Both the position numbers and the translations under genes were made by a program. A stretch of DNA of 64,000 nucleotides, from assembly GCF_002118315.1 (NCBI RefSeq), contig NZ_MTSZ01000007.1:124001-188000 (forward strand), written 5' to 3'. Numbering within the stretch: position 1 is the first letter of the stretch; each line of letters starts with the position of its first letter. A model generated the notes under the pieces. That model was not told the origin of the DNA and did not search any database. It was given only the letters and a program-made list of their open reading frames with translations. This stretch comes from Kiloniella majae (GTDB lineage Bacteria; Pseudomonadota; Alphaproteobacteria; Kiloniellales; Kiloniellaceae). Shown here in pieces: positions 53,130-63,598 of the stretch.

Positions 53130-53138
53130 TGTTCATAC

Positions 53139-54101
53139 TCATAGTGTTACAGTCATATAGATGTCGGAGCGTCTGTATTTTGATTTTCCATTGGGATGCG
53201 GCACCTCGCAAAAACCAAGCTTGCGATAAAGTTTTTGAGCGTTAACCAGCTTGCGATTGCTTTCCAAAAACACTTGTTTTGCCCCTAGACGGCGCGCTTC
53301 ATTCAAGGCGGCAACAACAAGGCGGCGTCCAATGCCTCTGGATTGGGCAGCGGGAGTGACGCCAACTTTGGAGATTTCATAGAGATCATCAGTCACTCGG
53401 GCGAGGGCACAGGTTCCCACAGGGGCGCCGCCGCAAAGACCAAAGAAAATGGTCCCACCCTTTGAAAGATAATAACCACCGGGGTTATCCAGGGAATCCT
53501 TATCCCATTCCTCTTGAAGATTGAGAAAGTAGTAATCCAGCCATTCTTTGTTTAGATCTTTGAATGAACCAGCATATTGCGGGTCCCAATTGATGATCTC
53601 GATGTCACCAGACAGATAGGGATCTGCCAGGTTATTGAGGACTCTTTGGCTGAGGGGCGTTTCATCATTCAATTTTTCGAGGTTTAAAAGTTGATTCAGT
53701 AAATTACCCGGCTCTGAATCAAGTAGCATCCCATCAAGCGAACGTTTGATCTCGTCCCATATGGGAATGAGTTTTGGTAAGGCGTGTTTTGCCTGATCTG
53801 ACAGGGTCAGGAGTTGTGTACGTTCATCTTTCGGGGACGGCTTTTTTTCAATCCATCCTTCTTCAACCATCTTTCTGGCCATTTTACTGATTGCAGGGTG
53901 GCTGACGCCTGTGGCAGTAGCGCAATCAGACACCGAAACGGCGCTTTCTTTGTACAGAAGGTAAAAGAGCGGGAAATAGCCGGCCTGAATGGTCAAGCCG
54001 GTTTTCTCGTAAATGATGTTAACCTCATTAAAAAGCGTATCGCTCAGGCGTTTGAGGCGACTACCAAGTGTGAGGCTGCCGAGGGAGGCGAGAAAATTCA
54101 T
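53139..54101 (-). CDS. MarR-type HTH / GNAT acetyltransferase fusion regulator
   Basis: A 320-aa two-domain protein. Residues 1-145 form a MarR winged helix (AVSVSDCATATGVSHPAISK, KKPSPKDERTQLLTLSDQ). Residues 165-320 are a GNAT acetyltransferase with the acetyl-CoA loop VTPAAQSRGIGRRLVVAALN and LESNRKLVNAQKLYRKLGF. Such fusions regulate transcription and may acetylate a small molecule. A palindrome GTAACTGGTTAC lies 15 nt upstream. It heads the azlC-azlD run. Confidence 0.92.
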   Translation of the reverse strand: MNFLASLGSLTLGSRLKRLSDTLFNEVNIIYEKTGLTIQAGYFPLFYLLYKESAVSVSDCATATGVSHPAISKMARKMVEEGWIEKKPSPKDERTQLLTLSDQAKHALPKLIPIWDEIKRSLDGMLLDSEPGNLLNQLLNLEKLNDETPLSQRVLNNLADPYLSGDIEIINWDPQYAGSFKDLNKEWLDYYFLNLQEEWDKDSLDNPGGYYLSKGGTIFFGLCGGAPVGTCALARVTDDLYEISKVGVTPAAQSRGIGRRLVVAALNEARRLGAKQVFLESNRKLVNAQKLYRKLGFCEVPHPNGKSKYRRSDIYMTVTL

Positions 54102-54115
54102 ATTAAACCTATTAC

Positions 54116-54127
54116 GTAACTGGTTAC
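54116..54127. promoter_or_regulatory. MarR-type palindrome before the MarR-GNAT gene
   Basis: GTAACTGGTTAC is a perfect 5-bp inverted repeat with a 2-bp centre, 15 nt ahead of the regulator start. It is a likely autoregulatory operator. Confidence 0.55.
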
Positions 54128-54160
54128 ATATTATTTTATCAAATTGACCTTTCTTAGAAA

Positions 54161-54195
54161 AGAAAAAAAGCAGTCGAGATAAAATCGACTGCTTT
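54161..54195 (-). terminator. Terminator after the alpha/beta hydrolase gene
   Basis: AAAGCAGTCGA (54167-54177) pairs with TCGACTGCTTT (54185-54195) around a 7-nt loop. On the minus strand the stem is followed by a long T run. Confidence 0.88.
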
Positions 54196-54226
54196 GAATG
54201 TTATGGAAAAGAAGTCAAAATTTAAC

Positions 54227-55024
54227 TTAGCGACTGATCTCTTTGATAATTTTCTTAAGTCGCTGCAGGTCTTGGGGTTCAGAAAGGCGATGGTCCCCAC
54301 TTTTAACCAGAACGACTTCCATATCCTCAGTTTCGAGCGACTCGACAATTCTGGGAACGATATCCCAGGGAACGTCGACGTCTTGCATTCCCTGAATCAG
54401 ACGTACGGGACAAGTGATCGGTTGTTTCTTGTCCAGCAAGAGATGCTGTCGACCTTCTTCGATAAGTTTTAGAGTAATAGCATAGGGGGCGTCGCCATAT
54501 TGACTTGGTTCGTAATAGACGCCATCACTAAGGAGAGTGTTTTTGATCTCTTGTGAAAAGGTATCCCACATAAGATCCTGCGTGAAGTCGGGGGCAGCGG
54601 CTATACCAACTAGGCCTTTGGTTCTATCTGGTCTTTTCAGGGCAGTGTTTAACATAATCCAGCCCCCCATGGATGATCCAACCAAAATCTGAGGGCCGGT
54701 TGTCAGCTCATCGATAACGGCGATGGCATCTTCGGTCCATTGTCCGATTGTGCCCTCTGTGAACTTGCCAGAAGATTGTCCATGCCCCATATAGTCAAAA
54801 CGGACAAAATTTTGCTTACTGGATTTCGCAAACTCTTCCAGCGTAGTAGCTTTCGAACCCGTCATGTCAGACATATAACCGCCAAGAAAGACGATTCCCG
54901 GTAAATCATTATCGCCTTCTGTCTTTATATAGGCTATATGCTGCCCATTAGGGCGTTCGAGAAACTCTGGAACTTGTGCAGTGAACTCTGTATCACTATT
55001 GGGCGCTGTATCTTTATTGGACAT
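54227..55024 (-). CDS. Alpha/beta hydrolase (ABHD10-like)
   Basis: A 265-aa serine hydrolase. It has GIVFLGGYMSDMTGSKATTL, the DYMGHGQSSGKF turn, the nucleophile elbow ILVGSSMGGWIML, the acid in QGMQDVDVPWDI and a final His in KSGDHRLSEPQDL. These landmarks fit the ABHD10/palmitoyl-thioesterase-like group; the physiological ester or thioester is not evident. It is monocistronic with its own terminator and divergent from the glycosyltransferase. Confidence 0.88.
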   Translation of the reverse strand: MSNKDTAPNSDTEFTAQVPEFLERPNGQHIAYIKTEGDNDLPGIVFLGGYMSDMTGSKATTLEEFAKSSKQNFVRFDYMGHGQSSGKFTEGTIGQWTEDAIAVIDELTTGPQILVGSSMGGWIMLNTALKRPDRTKGLVGIAAAPDFTQDLMWDTFSQEIKNTLLSDGVYYEPSQYGDAPYAITLKLIEEGRQHLLLDKKQPITCPVRLIQGMQDVDVPWDIVPRIVESLETEDMEVVLVKSGDHRLSEPQDLQRLKKIIKEISR

Positions 55025-55056
55025 GAATTAAATAGGACTCCTTGTAGTACCGACAC

Positions 55057-56283
55057 ATGACGGATGGTTCTCACCTTAACACTTTGATATCTGAAGCCGC
55101 TACCCCAGAGCTTCCTTCTCTTGTGAAATCTGATGGCACACCTATGACTGTGCTTCAGGTCGTTCCCGCTATGGATTCTGGCGGTGTCGAACGCGGTACC
55201 CTGGATATGGCAAAGGCCATTATCGAAGCTGGCGGAAAGGCAATCGTTGCTTCCCGGGGTGGACAGCTGGTTGCACGTCTGAAAATTGCCGGGGCAGAAC
55301 ATGTCGAGCTTCCGGTACATTCAAAGAACCCCTGGACTATGTGGCGGAACACAGGGCGCCTCGTTCGCTTGATTAAAGACAGAGGCGTTGATCTGGTTCA
55401 CGCCAGATCTCGTGCACCTGCACGTCCGGCGCACAGGGCTGCCCGTAAGGTCGGGGTGCCGTTTGTGACAACGGTTCACGCGCCTTACAATATCAACAAT
55501 GGTCTCAAGCGCTATTACAACTCGATTATGACCAAGGGTGATGTTGTCATTTCGATTTCTGAATTTGTTGCTGACTATATCCGTAAGAATTATCAGGTAG
55601 ATGAAAGCAAAATCCGCATCGTACACAGGGGAATGGATACGGATAGTTTCTCGCCACATGCTGTTAGTGCCGAGCGCGTCATTCAGTTGTCGACGCAATG
55701 GCGTCTCCCCGATGGGGTTCCGTTGATTATGTTGCCCGGTCGATTAACGCGCTGGAAAGGACAGAAGGTTCTTCTCGAAGCGCTCACCCACCTTCGCGAC
55801 ATTGATCTCTGCTGTGCATTGGTTGGATCTGATCAGGGGCGTACAGCTTATCGGGATGAGCTCGAAAAAATGATTATGGATAATGATCTTTTAAGCCGTG
55901 CCTTTATCATGGATGACTGTAATGACATGCCATCGGCCTATATGCTGTCTGATGTTGTGGTTTCTGCATCAACGGATCCCGAAGGCTTTGGTCGGGTTGT
56001 TTCCGAAGGGCAGGCCATGGGGCGCCCGGTTGTGGCAAGTGACCACGGTGGCGCAAAAGAGCAACTGGTTCCGAATGAAACAGGCTTTCTGTTTGAGAAC
56101 GAGGATGCAGAAAGCTGCGCGCGCGCCATTCGCCGTGCCCTGAGCTTGAATGCTCGTGAAAGAGAAATTCTTTCTCTCAAAGGGCAAGAGCGGGTTCAGA
56201 AATTCTTCACGAAAAAACTGATGTGTGCCAAGACTGTTGGTATCTATCGTGAACTTATTTCTGAGAAGGCAATTACTGCATAA
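55057..56283 (+). CDS. Family 4 (group 1) glycosyltransferase
   Basis: A 408-aa GT-B enzyme. The N-domain begins VLQVVPAMDSGGVERGTLDM at residue 30, with VDLVHARSRAPARPAHRAA and TTVHAPYN. The C-domain holds MLPGRLTRWKGQKVLLEAL and the nucleotide-sugar motif STDPEGFGRVVSEGQAMGRP (Ex7E). It probably adds a sugar in LPS or envelope glycan synthesis; acceptor and donor are unknown. The ATG at 55057 gives a 29-residue leader before the conserved part; an ATG at 55144 is an alternative start. Confidence 0.88.
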   Translation: MTDGSHLNTLISEAATPELPSLVKSDGTPMTVLQVVPAMDSGGVERGTLDMAKAIIEAGGKAIVASRGGQLVARLKIAGAEHVELPVHSKNPWTMWRNTGRLVRLIKDRGVDLVHARSRAPARPAHRAARKVGVPFVTTVHAPYNINNGLKRYYNSIMTKGDVVISISEFVADYIRKNYQVDESKIRIVHRGMDTDSFSPHAVSAERVIQLSTQWRLPDGVPLIMLPGRLTRWKGQKVLLEALTHLRDIDLCCALVGSDQGRTAYRDELEKMIMDNDLLSRAFIMDDCNDMPSAYMLSDVVVSASTDPEGFGRVVSEGQAMGRPVVASDHGGAKEQLVPNETGFLFENEDAESCARAIRRALSLNAREREILSLKGQERVQKFFTKKLMCAKTVGIYRELISEKAITA

Positions 56284-56338
56284 CACTAGCCGCTTCAGGC
56301 TGTAAAACCCCAAGAGTGTTTAATTCGAGTGGTGTAAT

Positions 56339-57385
56339 TTAGGAAAAGCTTTCTATCGCGTTTTGGTACGCGAAGATTGCGGGGTTCCCGCCGGTATGGA
56401 TAAAGAGAACCTTTGCCCCTTTGGGAATTGCATTTGTGCGGACCTGATCGATCAATCCTGCCATGGTTCTTGCTGTATAGACGGGATCTAGAAGAATGGC
56501 TTCCAGTTGTGCCGTTTTTTCAATGGCTTCTTTGACCTGCTGGTTCATCTTGCCGTACCCCGGTGCCAGTGTTTTATCGGATATAATAATATCCTGATCA
56601 GTTATCAGCCCGGTGCGGGATATCATGTCCGTGAGTTCGTTGGATCTTTGCCTGATGCGGTCAGTTTGGCTTTTCTGGTCCCGTCTGACGCAAATGCCGA
56701 TGATGGGAATATCCCAACCAATGGCACGCGCACCAACAAGAAACCCGGCGTGGGTCAGGCCACTGCCGGATGGGATGACAACATAATCGGGTTTGTTATC
56801 TGACGCGATGACCTGTCTATAGGCTTCGGCTGCTGCCCTGATATAGCCTAGGCCACCATAGGGCAGTGACCCTAATCCTAGATGGATGACATAGGGGTGC
56901 CTACCCTGGTTTTTGAGCTCTTCTGCACGTTTGTCCAGTGCTCTATCTGCGCCGGCCTCGTCTTCTCCTTCGGGAAAGTAGCTGATTTCAGCACCTAGCA
57001 GATTGTTTAAAAAGACGTTGCCAGATTTACGGTATAGTTGGTCATTACTCGGGACACGTTCTTCAAGTTGAACATGAGCTTGCCAGCCGAGTTTTACCGC
57101 TGCGGCGGCAGTCAGGCGGACAAAATTTGACTGTAGAGCACCAGTGATCAGAACAGTATCAGCATTCATATCCATACCCGGCCCAAGATAGTATTCCAAC
57201 TGTCGAACCTTGTTGCCCCCAAAAGCGAGACCATTGCAATCATCTCTCTTGGCCCAGAGGTCAATGCCGAGGTCTTGTCCAAGCCTGGGTAGTGGATCAA
57301 TCGGGGTCAGTTCATGACCAAGAATGACGCGCCGATGCTGTTGGAGTTCTGGAATCAGGTCTTCAAGTTTCTTGTTCATGTGCAT
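56339..57385 (-). CDS. D-cysteine desulfhydrase / ACC-deaminase-like PLP enzyme
   Basis: About 348 aa, fold-type II PLP enzyme. The PLP lysine lies in FGGNKVRQLEYYL, the substrate site in ITGALQSNFVRLTAAAAVKL, the phosphate-binding glycine loop in VVIPSGSGLTHAGFLVGARA, and the C-terminus in VLFIHTGGNPAIFAY. D-cysteine desulfhydrases (pyruvate, sulfide, ammonia) and ACC deaminases share this pattern, and related enzymes act on L-cysteate, so the substrate is unproven. ATG codons at 57391, 57385 and 57379 compete for the start; an upstream extension to 57421 is less likely. Confidence 0.86.
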   Translation of the reverse strand: MHMNKKLEDLIPELQQHRRVILGHELTPIDPLPRLGQDLGIDLWAKRDDCNGLAFGGNKVRQLEYYLGPGMDMNADTVLITGALQSNFVRLTAAAAVKLGWQAHVQLEERVPSNDQLYRKSGNVFLNNLLGAEISYFPEGEDEAGADRALDKRAEELKNQGRHPYVIHLGLGSLPYGGLGYIRAAAEAYRQVIASDNKPDYVVIPSGSGLTHAGFLVGARAIGWDIPIIGICVRRDQKSQTDRIRQRSNELTDMISRTGLITDQDIIISDKTLAPGYGKMNQQVKEAIEKTAQLEAILLDPVYTARTMAGLIDQVRTNAIPKGAKVLFIHTGGNPAIFAYQNAIESFS

Positions 57386-57593
57386 GATCATTATTCCGAA
57401 TGAGATTGGCCGGATGTGCAATGAATTAGGTGCGTATTTATTTTTATTATTTGAACATTAATTGCGATTGCTGGAAAGGTTATCGAGTTTTTCTGATCGA
57501 TCCTTCATTCTTCTGAATATCCTTGAGGAGTGGTTTGAAAAAACGAATAGTGAGATTCTTTTGATTAAAAGCGCGGAATCCTTGGTGCTGTGC

Positions 57594-57621
57594 TTGACAG
57601 GCCATGGAATCCTTTTACATT
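57594..57621 (+). promoter_or_regulatory. Sigma70-type promoter of thrS
   Basis: A perfect -35 TTGACA (57594-57599), a 16-nt spacer and TACATT (57616-57621) lie about 60 nt before the thrS start, giving an mRNA leader of about 55 nt. Confidence 0.65.
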
Positions 57622-57683
57622 GCTGGAACTCTATAAGAGTCAATTTTCCTAGATGATAGAACAGTAACTGAGAACGATTTCCG

Positions 57684-59603
57684 ATGGTCACAATTACATT
57701 GCCTGATGAAAGTCAGCGCAAATTTGATGGTCCTGTAACAGGGCACGAGGTAGCAGAATCTATTGGTCCACGGTTGGCCAAAGATGCTTTAGCTGTGGTG
57801 GTAGATGGCGAGTTAAGAGACACGACCTATCCAATCACGACGGATGCGACCTTGGAAATTGTGACCCGCAAGCACCCTCTAGCGCTCGATTTGCTGCGCC
57901 ATGACTGTGCGCATGTGATGGCGGAAGCGGTTCAAGAGTTGTTTCCTGGTACACAGGTAACTTTTGGTCCGTCGACTGACGTTGGTTTCTATTATGACTT
58001 TGCACGTGATGAGCCGTTTTCGACAAATGATCTAGAGAAGATCGAAGCGAAAATGCACGAGATTATTGCGCGTGATGAATCCTTCGTACGCGAAATCTGG
58101 GATCGTCCAAAAGCGAAAGAGCATTTTGCGTCCAAAGGCGAAAAATACAAAGCCGAACATGTTGATAACATTCCGGGCGACGAAGACCTGACGATTTACC
58201 GCCAGGGTGATTGGCTTGATCTTTGCCGTGGACCACATGCGCCATCGACAGGAAAGATCGGTAAAGGCTTTAAGTTGATGAAGGTCTCTGGTGCCTATTG
58301 GCGTGGAGACAAGGACAATGATCAGTTACAGCGTATTTACGGCACGTGCTGGTCAGATGAAAAGCAGCTGAAAAAGTATTTACAGATGCTTGAAGAGGCT
58401 GAAAAACGTGATCACCGCCGCCTTGGAAAAGAACTAGGCCTCTTCCACATGCAGGAAGAGGCAACGGGTTCTGTTTTCTGGCATCCGAAAGGTTGGGCGC
58501 TATATCGTTCGCTAGAAGAATATATGCGTAAACGCCTTGAAGACGGTGGTTATCAGGAAGTGAAAACACCGCAGTTGATAGATCGTGCGCTTTGGGAAGC
58601 TTCTGGTCACTGGGAGAAATTCCGCGAAGACATGTTTGTGGCGACATCCGAAGATGACCGTACACTTGCGGTCAAACCGATGAACTGTCCGGGGCATGTT
58701 CAGATCTTTAAACAGGGCCAGACCAGTTATCGTGACTTGCCGTTGCGTATGGCGGAATTTGGTGCCTGCCACCGTAACGAGCCTTCTGGTGCACTGCATG
58801 GCTTGATGCGTGTGCGTGCTTTCACACAGGATGACGCCCATATCTTCTGTACCGAAGATCAGATCAACAGTGAAACTGTTATTTTCTGTGATCTGTTGAA
58901 AACTGTTTATAAAGATCTTGGCTTTGACGAGATCGTTGTGAAGTTCTCTGATCGTCCGGAAAGACGCGCAGGAACCGATGAATCTTGGGATAAAGCCGAA
59001 GGTGCGTTAAGGGAAGCTGTCGAAGAAGCTGGCCTTGAATACACAATGAACCCTGGTGAAGGTGCCTTCTATGGTCCTAAGCTTGAGTTTGTCCTCAAAG
59101 ATGCGATTGGTCGTGACTGGCAGTGTGGAACTCTTCAGGTGGATGTGGTTTTACCTGAGCGTCTGGATGCATCCTACGTCGGCGAAGATGATAAGCGTCA
59201 TCGTCCTGTGATGCTGCATCGTGCTATCTTGGGATCTTTTGAGCGTTTCCTCGCTATTCTTATTGAACAGCACGCGGGTAAGTTTCCGCTGTGGATGTCT
59301 CCGCAGCAGGTGGTTGTGGCTTCGATCACTTCTGACGCCAATGATTATGCTGAAGAAGTTCGAGACAAGCTGAAAGCTGCGGGACTCCGGGTGAAAGCTG
59401 ATTTGCGTAATGAGAAAATTAACTATAAAATCCGCGAGCACAGCCTAAGCAAGACACCTGTTATTGCGGTGGTTGGTCGCCGGGAGGCAGAGGAAGGGAA
59501 AGTTGCTCTGCGTCGCCTCGGCGGTAAGAACCAAGAAATTATGTCTTTAGAAGAAGCGCTTAGCTCTTTAACTGAAGAATCAAAATCGCCTGCTGAGCAG
59601 TAG
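57684..59603 (+). CDS. thrS: Threonyl-tRNA synthetase
   Basis: A 639-aa class II synthetase. It has an N-terminal TGS domain ([20 protein letters not shown]), the editing domain with [12 protein letters not shown] (HxxxH) and [11 protein letters not shown], and the catalytic core with [11 protein letters not shown], the motif 2 region [20 protein letters not shown] and motif 3 [20 protein letters not shown]. The C-terminal anticodon domain is [20 protein letters not shown] onward. It precedes infC by about 170 nt, the ancient thrS-infC order. Confidence 0.97.
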   Translation: MVTITLPDESQRKFDGPVTGHEVAESIGPRLAKDALAVVVDGELRDTTYPITTDATLEIVTRKHPLALDLLRHDCAHVMAEAVQELFPGTQVTFGPSTDVGFYYDFARDEPFSTNDLEKIEAKMHEIIARDESFVREIWDRPKAKEHFASKGEKYKAEHVDNIPGDEDLTIYRQGDWLDLCRGPHAPSTGKIGKGFKLMKVSGAYWRGDKDNDQLQRIYGTCWSDEKQLKKYLQMLEEAEKRDHRRLGKELGLFHMQEEATGSVFWHPKGWALYRSLEEYMRKRLEDGGYQEVKTPQLIDRALWEASGHWEKFREDMFVATSEDDRTLAVKPMNCPGHVQIFKQGQTSYRDLPLRMAEFGACHRNEPSGALHGLMRVRAFTQDDAHIFCTEDQINSETVIFCDLLKTVYKDLGFDEIVVKFSDRPERRAGTDESWDKAEGALREAVEEAGLEYTMNPGEGAFYGPKLEFVLKDAIGRDWQCGTLQVDVVLPERLDASYVGEDDKRHRPVMLHRAILGSFERFLAILIEQHAGKFPLWMSPQQVVVASITSDANDYAEEVRDKLKAAGLRVKADLRNEKINYKIREHSLSKTPVIAVVGRREAEEGKVALRRLGGKNQEIMSLEEALSSLTEESKSPAEQ

Positions 59604-59723
59604 GCGATTAAAAAATAACTTTGTGGTTGCCGACTGGCATAAGATATTGGCATTATGCGCCCATTGTATTTATAGGCGTAAACGCAATATAAACGGTTGG
59701 TATTTTAGAGTAACAGCCTATTG

Positions 59724-59739
59724 CAGACCACGAGGTCTG
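59724..59739 (+). other. Hairpin in the infC leader
   Basis: CAGACC (59724-59729) pairs with GGTCTG (59734-59739) around ACGA, about 25 nt before the infC ribosome binding site. It may take part in translational control. Confidence 0.4.
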
Positions 59740-59775
59740 TGATTTTGGGATAACAGAAAAAACGGGAGCACGACA

Positions 59776-60312
59776 ATAGCACGCGCACCAATGACGACAC
59801 CCCCGCGCATCGACGGTCCGCGGGTAAACGAACGAATTACTATCAACACTGTACGTCTTGTTGACGCAGACGGCGAACAGGTTGGCGTAGTACCTACACG
59901 TGATGCAATGAAGCGTGCATTTGATGAAGGTCTTGACCTTGTTGAGATTTCTCCGAATGCAGAGCCACCAGTTTGCAAGATCATGGACTACGGTAGATTT
60001 CGTTTTGAAACGCAGAAAAAGAAAAACGAAGCTCGTAAAAAGCAAAAGATTATCGAACTTAAAGAGCTTAAGGTTCGTCCAAACATTGACACGCATGATT
60101 ATGACGTGAAGATGCGGGCTGCACACAAGTTCATTTCTGCAGGTGACAAGGTGAAAGTGACTATGCGCTTTCGCGGACGTGAAATCACGCACCAAGAAGT
60201 CGGTCTGGAAGTTCTTAAGCGTATTGAAACCGATCTGGTTGAAGTCGCTAAGATGGAGCTAAGGCCGAAAATGGAAGGCCGCCAGATGATTATGATCTTG
60301 GCGCCAAAATAA
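59776..60312 (+). CDS. infC: Translation initiation factor IF-3, probably started at AUA
   Basis: IF-3 binds the 30S subunit and checks start codons. The C-terminal domain ([49 protein letters not shown]) and the N-domain ([20 protein letters not shown]) are typical. The first ATG (59791) lies 22 nt from the only ribosome binding site, GGGAG (59764-59768). An in-frame ATA at 59776 is exactly 7 nt from it and adds five residues (ARAP after the start), giving 178 aa. The frame closes upstream at a TGA (59740) with no ATG, GTG or TTG between. Non-AUG starts are the known basis of IF-3 autoregulation in E. coli (AUU). Confidence 0.93.
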   Translation: MARAPMTTPPRIDGPRVNERITINTVRLVDADGEQVGVVPTRDAMKRAFDEGLDLVEISPNAEPPVCKIMDYGRFRFETQKKKNEARKKQKIIELKELKVRPNIDTHDYDVKMRAAHKFISAGDKVKVTMRFRGREITHQEVGLEVLKRIETDLVEVAKMELRPKMEGRQMIMILAPK

Positions 60313-60344
60313 GCCTGAAAATATTAGGGTTAGTAACCTTTTTG

Positions 60345-60375
60345 AAAAGCCGCTCTGGAACAGGGCGGCTTTTTT
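60345..60375 (+). terminator. Terminator after infC
   Basis: AAAAGCCGCTCTG (60345-60357) pairs with CAGGGCGGCTTTT (60361-60373), with one G-T pair, around GAA and runs into T residues. It separates infC from the RND operon. Confidence 0.9.
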
Positions 60376-60467
60376 GTTGCTTGTGGCTTAGATAAGGGAT
60401 GAGACAAAAAAGGGGGCGGGAGGATATAACCCCCAGGCCCTTTCCTTTTTACTTTCACCTACAAATA

Positions 60468-63400
60468 TTAGCTTTCTTTCGTTTTCCATAATTTTTTATT
60501 GGTAGCTTCACGCATAGACTGGAAAGCTACATAAAGTGGCGGAATAAAAAGAAGTCCAATTGATGTCGCGGCAACCATACCGCCAAAGACAACAAAGCCC
60601 ACGGCAACACGGCTGGCTGCCCCGGCACCTGATGCAAAGATTAGGGGTAAGACGCCAAGTATGAATGAAAGCGCTGTCATCATCACGGCTCTGAAACGCA
60701 AGCTTGCAGCATCAAGTGCAGCTTCTTTTATGGAGAGTCCTTCTTCGCGCCTGACCTTTGCAAATTCGACAATAAGGATGGCGCTTTTACTGGCAAGCCC
60801 GATAAGCATCACCATGCCGATTTGGGCATAGAGGTTGTTATCAAGGAAGGGCAAGAGTGCCATAGGTACGAGGGCCCCAAAAGCCGCTAGGATAACGGAT
60901 ACGATAACTGATAGAGGAGTGCTCCAGCTTTCGTATTGAGCGACAAGAAAGAGGTAGGCAAAGATAAGAGCCAGAGCGAAGATGATAACAATATAGCCGC
61001 CAGCTTCCTGCTCTTGCTTAGAGGTTCCCGTCCACTCAATACCGTATCCATCAGGAAGGGCATCTGCTGCGGCACGCTCCAATGCAGCAATTGCGTCACC
61101 ACTACTATAGCCAGTTGCTGGCGATCCCGTTATGGACGCAGATTTAAATTGATTATAGCGCGCGACGGATAAGGGGCCGAGAATGGGCTCTATTTCGATA
61201 AGTGTCCGCAAAGGGATCATATCACCATTATCGTTCCGGACATGCAGGTTGTCGATGTCTTCTAGCCCATCACGGAACTGTGCTTCGGCCTGGATCTGCA
61301 CCCTGTATACTTTTCCATAGAGGTTAAAGTCATTGATATAAGACGACCCAAGATTTGCCTGCAGGGTTGAGAAAATATCCGAGATCTTAACGCCAAGAAC
61401 GAGAGCCTTTTCCCGATCAACCTCTAAGAAAAGCTGAGGGATGTTGGCGGAGTAAGTACTGAATACAGATGTTAGTTCAGGCTGCTGGTTGGCGGCAAAG
61501 GCCAAGCTGCGCACCGCAGAGGCAAGCTCTTGCGGTGTTCGTCCTTGGTAATCCTGAACCTGGGCTTCAACGCCACCGCCCGTGCCCAATCCCATAATAG
61601 GGGGGAGTGGGAAAGCGAAGGATTCTGCAGAGGCAAGTCCTGCAAGCTTTCTATTTATACGCCCTAGAATATTAAACCACTGAAGTTCAAATTCGGTTCT
61701 TTCTGACCAGTCGCTTAAAACTGGTATCAATAGAGAGGAATTCGAGGCGGCTCCGGATAATAAACTGAAGCCGGAAACAGAGATAACATCTGTGACCCCT
61801 TCTTCTTCAAGCAGCATATCTGTTACATCGGCAGTAACCTTATTTGTTCTCTCCAATGATGCGCCATCAGGAAGCTGTACGTTTACAAAGAATACGCCTT
61901 TGTCTTCCATGGGAATAAATCCGGTAGGAACCGTCTGGAACATATAGACTGTTACGCCAGCGAAAATACCAAGAACTGCCATGGAAATAGCAAGCCTTCT
62001 GATCATAAGGGCAACAATTCTGCTGTAGCCATTACGTGTACGATCAACGAGATTTGCGAAAAGTTTCAATGGACCTCGGAGCTCGCCGCTGTCGGGTTTT
62101 AGAAGAAGTGCGCAAAGTGCGGGTGACAGTGTTAAGGCATTTATGGAAGAGAGAGAAACCGCCACGCAGATGGTGAGTGAAAACTGCTTGTAGAGCTCAC
62201 CTGTGATGCCCGGCATGAAGGATACAGGTACAAAAACGGCCAGTAGAACCAGTGTTGTTGCGACGACAGGGCCCGTAACTTCTTTCATTGCCAACTTGGT
62301 AGAATTAGCGGCGGATTTTCCCGTTTTTTTCATGATCCGTTGTACGTTCTCAACAACAACAATGCTGTCATCCACGACGATACCGATGGCGAGTATAATG
62401 GCAAAGAGGGTGATCATATTGGCGCTGAAACCAACGACATAGAGAACGGCAAAAGTGCCGATTAGAGATACCGGAATTGCAAGGCTTGGGATCAGAGTTG
62501 AACGCCAATCACCTAAAAAGAGGAAGGTTACACTGACAACGAGAGCAAAGGTAATCAGAAGTGTTTCTATGACTTCTTGAACCGAGGCCCTTACGGCGTT
62601 GGTGGTGTCATAAAGGATTTTATATTCCACGCCCTGTGGGAAGCTTTCAGACAGGCGATCGAGCTCAGTATAGATGGCGTCAGCAACCTCGAGGGCATTG
62701 GCACCAGGTGATTGATAAACCGCTATTGCTGCAGAAGGGGCGTTGTTGAGCTTTGAAGCAGAAGAGTAGCTTTGTGAGCCAAGTTCTATCCGTGCGATGT
62801 CTTTAAGCCGCACAAAAGAGCCATCCTGATTTGCCCGAATAACGATGTTTTCAAATTCTTCAACCGTTGTCAGTCGGCCTTTGGCTTGAAGAGTATATTG
62901 GAATTGGGGGGTGCCTTCAAATGGTGGTGCACCCAGTTGTCCTGCTGTCGCCTGGATATTTTGATTTTCTATTGCCTCGGTCACATCTTTGGTTGTGAGG
63001 CCAACAGCTGTCAGACGGTCAGGGTTAAGCCAGACACGCATTCCATAATCCAAGGCTCCGAACTGGGAGACACTGCCGACGCCATTAATACGCGCCAGTG
63101 AATCCTGAATATAAATAGAAGCATAATTACTTAGAAACAGAGAGTCTTGAGAGTTGTCAGGTGAGACCATATTGATCACAAGAAGCATAGACGTTGATTG
63201 CTTCTGCGTAATGACACCTTGCCTCGTAACTTCTGATGGTAAAGAGGCATTTGCTGTTGCAACGCGATTTTGAACATTAACCGCGGCAATGTCTGGGTCT
63301 GTCCCAACAGCAAAAGTGACCGTCAGGTCATAACTGCCGTCGTTACTGCTTGTTGAGGACATGTATAACATGCCGTCGACACCATTGACTTTTGCCTCAA

Positions 63401-63596
63401 TGGGCGCGGCAACAGACTGCTCAACAACAGTTGCATTAGCACCGGGATAGCTGGTGGTAACCTTGACCTGCGGTGGCGTAATGTCAGGGTATTCCGCAAC
63501 AGGGATTGAATTAAGAGCGATGATGCCTGCCAGAGAAATAATAACTGATATGACCAGGGCAAACTTAGGGCGATTGATGAAAAAGGCTGAAAACAC
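60468..63596 (-). CDS. RND (HAE1) efflux pump inner-membrane transporter
   Basis: A 1042-aa AcrB/MexF-type proton antiporter. It has an N-terminal membrane helix ([20 protein letters not shown]), large periplasmic loops, and the TM4 proton-relay aspartates in [39 protein letters not shown] and a second half with [19 protein letters not shown] follow. The length is that of HAE1 multidrug pumps. It starts 3 nt behind the periplasmic adaptor gene on the same strand. No outer-membrane channel gene follows in the window, so it may use a shared TolC-type channel. Exact substrates are unknown. Confidence 0.94.
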   Translation of the reverse strand: MFSAFFINRPKFALVISVIISLAGIIALNSIPVAEYPDITPPQVKVTTSYPGANATVVEQSVAAPIEAKVNGVDGMLYMSSTSSNDGSYDLTVTFAVGTDPDIAAVNVQNRVATANASLPSEVTRQGVITQKQSTSMLLVINMVSPDNSQDSLFLSNYASIYIQDSLARINGVGSVSQFGALDYGMRVWLNPDRLTAVGLTTKDVTEAIENQNIQATAGQLGAPPFEGTPQFQYTLQAKGRLTTVEEFENIVIRANQDGSFVRLKDIARIELGSQSYSSASKLNNAPSAAIAVYQSPGANALEVADAIYTELDRLSESFPQGVEYKILYDTTNAVRASVQEVIETLLITFALVVSVTFLFLGDWRSTLIPSLAIPVSLIGTFAVLYVVGFSANMITLFAIILAIGIVVDDSIVVVENVQRIMKKTGKSAANSTKLAMKEVTGPVVATTLVLLAVFVPVSFMPGITGELYKQFSLTICVAVSLSSINALTLSPALCALLLKPDSGELRGPLKLFANLVDRTRNGYSRIVALMIRRLAISMAVLGIFAGVTVYMFQTVPTGFIPMEDKGVFFVNVQLPDGASLERTNKVTADVTDMLLEEEGVTDVISVSGFSLLSGAASNSSLLIPVLSDWSERTEFELQWFNILGRINRKLAGLASAESFAFPLPPIMGLGTGGGVEAQVQDYQGRTPQELASAVRSLAFAANQQPELTSVFSTYSANIPQLFLEVDREKALVLGVKISDIFSTLQANLGSSYINDFNLYGKVYRVQIQAEAQFRDGLEDIDNLHVRNDNGDMIPLRTLIEIEPILGPLSVARYNQFKSASITGSPATGYSSGDAIAALERAAADALPDGYGIEWTGTSKQEQEAGGYIVIIFALALIFAYLFLVAQYESWSTPLSVIVSVILAAFGALVPMALLPFLDNNLYAQIGMVMLIGLASKSAILIVEFAKVRREEGLSIKEAALDAASLRFRAVMMTALSFILGVLPLIFASGAGAASRVAVGFVVFGGMVAATSIGLLFIPPLYVAFQSMREATNKKLWKTKES

Positions 63597-63598
63597 GA

